NCBI RefSeq assembly: GCF_020731355.1
Contig: NZ_JAJFZK010000009.1
Span: forward strand, 96,032-160,031
From: Bacillus sp. REN16
Lineage (GTDB): Bacteria; Bacillota; Bacilli; Bacillales; Bacillaceae_L
Direction: 5' to 3'
Length of the DNA: 64,000 nucleotides
Part shown: positions 62,259-64,000 of the stretch, piece after piece
Layout: every line of letters begins with the position of its first letter
How positions within the stretch are numbered: position 1 is the stretch's first letter
Translations under genes and position numbers: made by a program
The notes under the pieces: model-generated
Told to the model about the DNA's origin: nothing
Databases searched by the model: none
Seen by the model: the letters and a program-made list of their open reading frames with translations, nothing else

Positions 62259-63425
62259 TTATCGGATCCCGGCCCGTGACCGTTCTTCCAGTTCATTGAT
62301 AATTTCTTCATTATGCTGACCAAGTAACGGTGCAGGCTTCCCCAACTGGCCAGGTGTTTCGGAGAATTTTGCTGGGAAACCCAATGTTTGAGTTTTCCCG
62401 GCAATCGGATGCTCTATCTCCAGAACCATCTCTCTCGCTCTTATATGCGGGTCCTGCATTGTCTGATCGTAAGTATAGACGGGGCCTGATGGGATCCCCT
62501 GTTTTTCCAATAGATCAAGCCAATATTCCGAGGTATTTTGGACTAAGATTACCTCGATTTCTTTTTCAAGTTCATCCACATGTTCCTTCCGTAGGCTATT
62601 AGACGCATAGCGCGGATTCTCTAACCATTCTGGTTTAGCGACAACATGTAAGCAAAATTGCTCCCAGAGTTTCTGATTTGCAGCTCCTATTAAAATGAAC
62701 CCATTCTTCGTTTGAAATCCTTGATATGGTGCAGCTGCACGGTGGGAAGTTCCATTTCTTTCAGGAATACTCCCATTCCCAAAATAAGCTGCTGCTTCCC
62801 AAACCGTCCATGCTAGCCCTGAATCAACCAACGAAACATCAATATATTGTCCTTCACCACTTTTTAGTCGATGAATATAAGCCATCAAAATCGATTGAAT
62901 CGCTGTTTGGGCTGCTGCTATATCATGTATCGCAATTCCTACTTTAACAGGCTTACCTTTCTTTTCACCCGTCATGGCCATAATTCCGGAAAGTCCTTGT
63001 GCCATTATATCCAAGCCGCCTTTTTTGGAATAAGGACCAGTTTGACCATAGCCGGAAATTGAAACATAAATAAGCTGTGGATTGATTTGTTTTAATGTCT
63101 CATAATCGATCCCTAGTTTTTTGGTAACCCCAGGACGATAGTTTTCCACAAACACGTCTGCCGTTTCCGCTAGCCTATAAAGAATTTCACGTTCGTCATC
63201 CTCTTTCAGATTCAAACGCATTCCTCTTTTATTTCGATTCACCATCATATACATATAACTTTCTTCATCGATAAAAGGACCCATTGCACGAGTATCGTCG
63301 CCATTTGGGTACTTCTCAACCTTAATCACATCTGCACCCATATCACCGAGCACCATTGTACAGTAGGGACCTGCTAAAATTTGTGAAAGGTCTAGAATCT
63401 TCATTCCTTCTAACGCTTTTTTCAT
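62259..63425 (-). CDS. CaiB/BaiF family (class III) CoA transferase
   Basis: 388 residues. The N-terminal MKILDLSQILAGPYCTMVLGDMGADVIKVE and the catalytic aspartate in GLDIMAQGLSG identify class III CoA transferases (formyl-CoA or succinyl-CoA types). The acyl substrate cannot be told. ATG at 63425 has GGGGAGG eight bases upstream; a longer ORF upstream is only a translation of repeat copy E. Downstream of an alpha-hydroxyacid oxidase gene, but separated by the repeat. Confidence 0.9.
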   Translation of the reverse strand: MKKALEGMKILDLSQILAGPYCTMVLGDMGADVIKVEKYPNGDDTRAMGPFIDEESYMYMMVNRNKRGMRLNLKEDDEREILYRLAETADVFVENYRPGVTKKLGIDYETLKQINPQLIYVSISGYGQTGPYSKKGGLDIMAQGLSGIMAMTGEKKGKPVKVGIAIHDIAAAQTAIQSILMAYIHRLKSGEGQYIDVSLVDSGLAWTVWEAAAYFGNGSIPERNGTSHRAAAPYQGFQTKNGFILIGAANQKLWEQFCLHVVAKPEWLENPRYASNSLRKEHVDELEKEIEVILVQNTSEYWLDLLEKQGIPSGPVYTYDQTMQDPHIRAREMVLEIEHPIAGKTQTLGFPAKFSETPGQLGKPAPLLGQHNEEIINELEERSRAGIR

Positions 63426-63451
63426 TGTGGCAACCTCCCCATTATATAGTA

Positions 63452-63576
63452 TCAAATGCGCCTTAGCGTATTTGCGCCCAGATTTTTTCGAGCGTGCTCG
63501 AAAAGTTTCCTCTGAAAATCTGTGGCATCCGCCGGAGGCGTTAACTTTATTCAGTCTTATGCTGAATAAAGTTAAC
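63452..63576 (+). repeat. Three-hairpin dispersed repeat, copy E
   Basis: The shortest, cleanest copy. Hairpin 1 CAAATGCGC / GCGTATTTG; hairpin 2 GCCCAGATTTT-TTCGAGC / GCTCGAA-AAAATCTG-T-GGC; hairpin 3 GTTAACTTTATTCAG / CTGAATAAAGTTAAC with a seven-base loop. The last codons and stop of the upstream oxidase gene (63547-63576) lie inside hairpin 3. Confidence 0.9.
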
Positions 63577-64000
63577 AAGTCGGATTCCGGAAAGTTCCCC
63601 TACATTTGTGGCACCAGCTAATGCAATCGAAACCTTTGTGTCTTGAATGAAATTTCCAATTACCTTTTCTACACCTGACTGTCCTGAGACTGCAAGGCCA
63701 TATACAAATGGTCTACCAATAAAGACCGCATCCGCTCCTAAAGCAAGTGCCTTCACAATATCAGAACCACGGCGGATTCCACTATCAAATAAGACGGGAA
63801 CCTCACCTTTTACCTCTTCTACAATCAATGGCAATGCATCAATGGCTGAGATCACGCCATCAAGCTGTCTGCCTCCATGATTAGAAACAATAACACCATC
63901 AATTCCATTATCCACTGCTAATCTAGCGTCTTCCGGACTTAATATTCCTTTTAAAAGGATTGGCAATGAGGTTCTTTCCTTTAACTCCGCCACATGATTC
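63547..64000 (-). CDS. FMN-dependent alpha-hydroxyacid oxidase, C-terminal part
   Basis: Partial: the frame is open to the window end and continues beyond it. About 151 residues seen. SNHGGRQLDG contains the catalytic His and the substrate-binding Arg. LFDSGIRRGSDIVKALALGADAVFIGRPFVYGLA (in two pieces) is the FMN phosphate loop. Such enzymes oxidise lactate or glycolate-type acids. The C-terminal VNFIQHKTE is encoded by repeat copy E, so the native terminus was probably replaced or extended by the element. Confidence 0.9.
   Translation of the reverse strand, partial: NHVAELKERTSLPILLKGILSPEDARLAVDNGIDGVIVSNHGGRQLDGVISAIDALPLIVEEVKGEVPVLFDSGIRRGSDIVKALALGADAVFIGRPFVYGLAVSGQSGVEKVIGNFIQDTKVSIALAGATNVGELSGIRLVNFIQHKTE

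Noticed and set aside
63426-63578. N-terminal extension of the CoA transferase ORF rich in Arg and Lys
   Set aside because: It is only the translation of repeat copy E; the ATG at 63425 has a strong ribosome-binding site and starts the conserved domain.

Overview
The window looks like a chromosomal segment of a low-GC, spore-forming Bacillaceae species. Evidence: the sporulation gene cmpA, strong Shine-Dalgarno sites with frequent TTG and GTG starts, T-box leaders, and a gene order close to the Bacillus subtilis ydbR(cshA)-ydbS-ydbT-ydcA-acpS-ydcC-alr-ndoAI-ndoA-(sigB)-ydcI(tex)-cmpA-ydcK region, here read mostly on the minus strand. I see no prophage, insertion sequence, CRISPR array, rRNA or tRNA. 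Most sequence is core chromosome with small accessory insertions.

Layout. 1-21 kb holds the sprT-like gene, cmpA, tex, an orphan sigB without rsb genes, the EndoAI/EndoA toxin-antitoxin pair, alr, an InhA-type metalloprotease inserted into otherwise conserved synteny, the ydcC lipoprotein gene, acpS, a rhomboid protease, two PH-domain membrane proteins, cshA with a structured upstream region, murF, ddl, an MpfA-like CNNM protein, and a MerR gene with a probable 5' frameshift. 21-29 kb has a rhodanese, a VanZ protein, the N-acetylglucosamine operon nagA-nagB-nagR plus a TIM-barrel gene, its PTS permease, and two NagR-type operators. 29-34.7 kb has a CAP-domain lipoprotein, tyrosyl-tRNA synthetase under a Tyr T-box, a catE/catR-like quinone or catechol response pair, a DUF4097 protein and a phosphoesterase. 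34.7-39.2 kb is one operon under a Met T-box: SAM hydrolase plus a complete ECF transporter. 39.2-44.3 kb is a Bce-type antimicrobial-peptide sensing and detoxification module next to a BcrC-like undecaprenyl-pyrophosphatase, with matching operator boxes. 44-51 kb has cardiolipin synthase, an MBL hydrolase, a flavin reductase, a prolyl-4-hydroxylase-like oxygenase, ferredoxin, a 52-bp tandem array and a TipA-like MerR regulator. 51-59.5 kb has an SwrC-like RND pump with its divergent TetR gene, proB-proA-proI, and a MOSC protein. 59.5-62.1 kb is a three-gene accessory module resembling a type VII secretion effector locus. The window ends with a CaiB-type CoA transferase and the C-terminal part of an FMN-dependent alpha-hydroxyacid oxidase.

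The most unusual material is non-coding. A dispersed ~125-195 bp element (five copies, all in the same orientation) folds into three hairpins, with compensatory changes between copies and a 3' stem that differs in sequence but stays complementary. There is also a six-unit AATTGCGC array phased at exactly 20/21 bp, a seven-unit 52-bp hairpin array, and a terminator-bearing structured region upstream of cshA. The best candidates for an undescribed protein system are the Met-T-box SAM hydrolase/ECF importer and the type-VII-like toxin, lipoprotein and EspG-like operon.
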